NCBI GenBank assembly: GCA_014799675.1
Contig: JAAVHM010000053.1
Location: forward strand, 2,054 to 7,897
DNA: 5,844 bases
Source of the DNA: Ruminococcus sp.
Lineage (GTDB): Bacteria; Bacillota; Clostridia; Oscillospirales; Ruminococcaceae
Reading direction: 5' to 3'
Shown: piece after piece, positions 5,603-5,844 of the stretch
Numbering within the stretch: the first letter of the stretch is position 1
How the letters are laid out: the number at the start of each line of letters is the position of its first letter
Position numbers and translations under genes: made by a program
Notes under the pieces: generated by a model
Database searches by the model: none
Told to the model about the DNA's origin: nothing
The model's input: the letters and a program-made list of their open reading frames with translations, nothing else

Positions 5603-5844
5603 ATGAACACGATCACAGTCAGAATTCTTGTTTTTCTCCTGTCGCTGTTCATTCTGATCACGGTTTTCAGTCAGATCAGTATTCAGTTTCAGGATTCTTA
5701 TGTGACGGAAACGGCTGTTTTGTATTCTTCTGCCGAAAAGGTATCGTTCCAGGGGGTTTATATAAGGAATGAAACTCCCGTATACGGCGGCGCAAGCGGC
5801 GTACTGAGTTACCCCAATGCGGACGGCAGCAAGATAGCAAACGG
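5603..5844 (+). CDS. Membrane-anchored HlyD-like protein, N-terminal part (3' end outside window)
   Basis: The frame is open to the window end, giving 80 full codons. Residues about 5-23 (TVRILVFLLSLFILITVFS) form one hydrophobic segment with a short N-terminus, so a signal anchor with the bulk outside the cell is expected. After it comes a polar stretch and then GVYIRNETPVYGGASGVLSY with PNADGSKIANG, which resembles the start of a barrel-sandwich (biotinyl/lipoyl-like) domain in HlyD-type adaptor proteins of Clostridia; large proteins of this type next to hfq are familiar to me from that group. The assignment is tentative since most of the protein is missing. It begins 8 nt after the hfq stop with only a weak GGCGG-like ribosome binding site, so coupling to hfq is likely. 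Confidence 0.65.
   Translation, partial: MNTITVRILVFLLSLFILITVFSQISIQFQDSYVTETAVLYSSAEKVSFQGVYIRNETPVYGGASGVLSYPNADGSKIAN

Noticed and set aside
5578..5772. 64-codon + strand frame overlapping the end of hfq
   Set aside because: It is in a different frame from the membrane-anchored gene at 5603, which has a clear hydrophobic anchor and domain-like sequence.
1..5844. CRISPR array, tRNA or rRNA gene, insertion sequence
   Set aside because: No regularly spaced repeats, no tRNA-like cloverleaf or rRNA segment recognised, and no transposase or long terminal inverted repeats; nearly all sequence is taken up by the listed genes.

Overview
The window reads as a piece of a Clostridia (Bacillota) chromosome, probably from a Ruminococcus/Oscillospiraceae-like gut bacterium. 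This rests on four things: the gene order mutS, mutL, miaA, hfq; strong GGAGG-type ribosome binding sites; a MutL with the nicking-endonuclease motifs typical of bacteria without MutH; and a short Firmicutes-type Hfq. The genus is inference. All genes lie on the + strand.

Layout: (1) 1-990, the last 329 codons of mutS, containing the ATPase domain and an intact C-terminus. (2) 991-1535, an AT-rich insert with a small acidic unknown gene (1047-1385), palindromes on its left side, a micro-ORF (1447-1482) whose last residues mimic the end of MutS, and a GC-rich hairpin (1498-1517). (3) 1536-1847, a small zinc-ribbon-like unknown gene whose stop codon touches the mutL start. (4) 1848-3815, complete mutL. 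(5) 3831-4298, a second Cys-rich unknown gene, very AT-rich, overlapping miaA by 4 nt. (6) 4295-5281, miaA. (7) 5282-5363, a leader with a candidate extended -10 promoter and a stem-loop. (8) 5364-5594, hfq. (9) 5603-5844, the N-terminus of a membrane-anchored HlyD-like protein running off the window.

The core genes form a familiar set: MutS and MutL for mismatch repair, MiaA for prenylation of A37 in tRNA, and Hfq for RNA binding. Three small genes that I cannot name sit at the two core junctions mutS/mutL and mutL/miaA. In hand counts of single 60-nt lines they have about 22-33% G+C, against about 48% in mutL, so they look like later arrivals that have been wired into the operon by tight spacing or overlap. 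No intrinsic terminator with a clear T-run was found between the genes, so read-through along the whole set is plausible.

I see no clearly undescribed system. The best leads are the accessory islets themselves, the MutS-tail echo beside the first islet, the A8 tract with competing starts at the 1047 gene, and the stem-loop leader of hfq.
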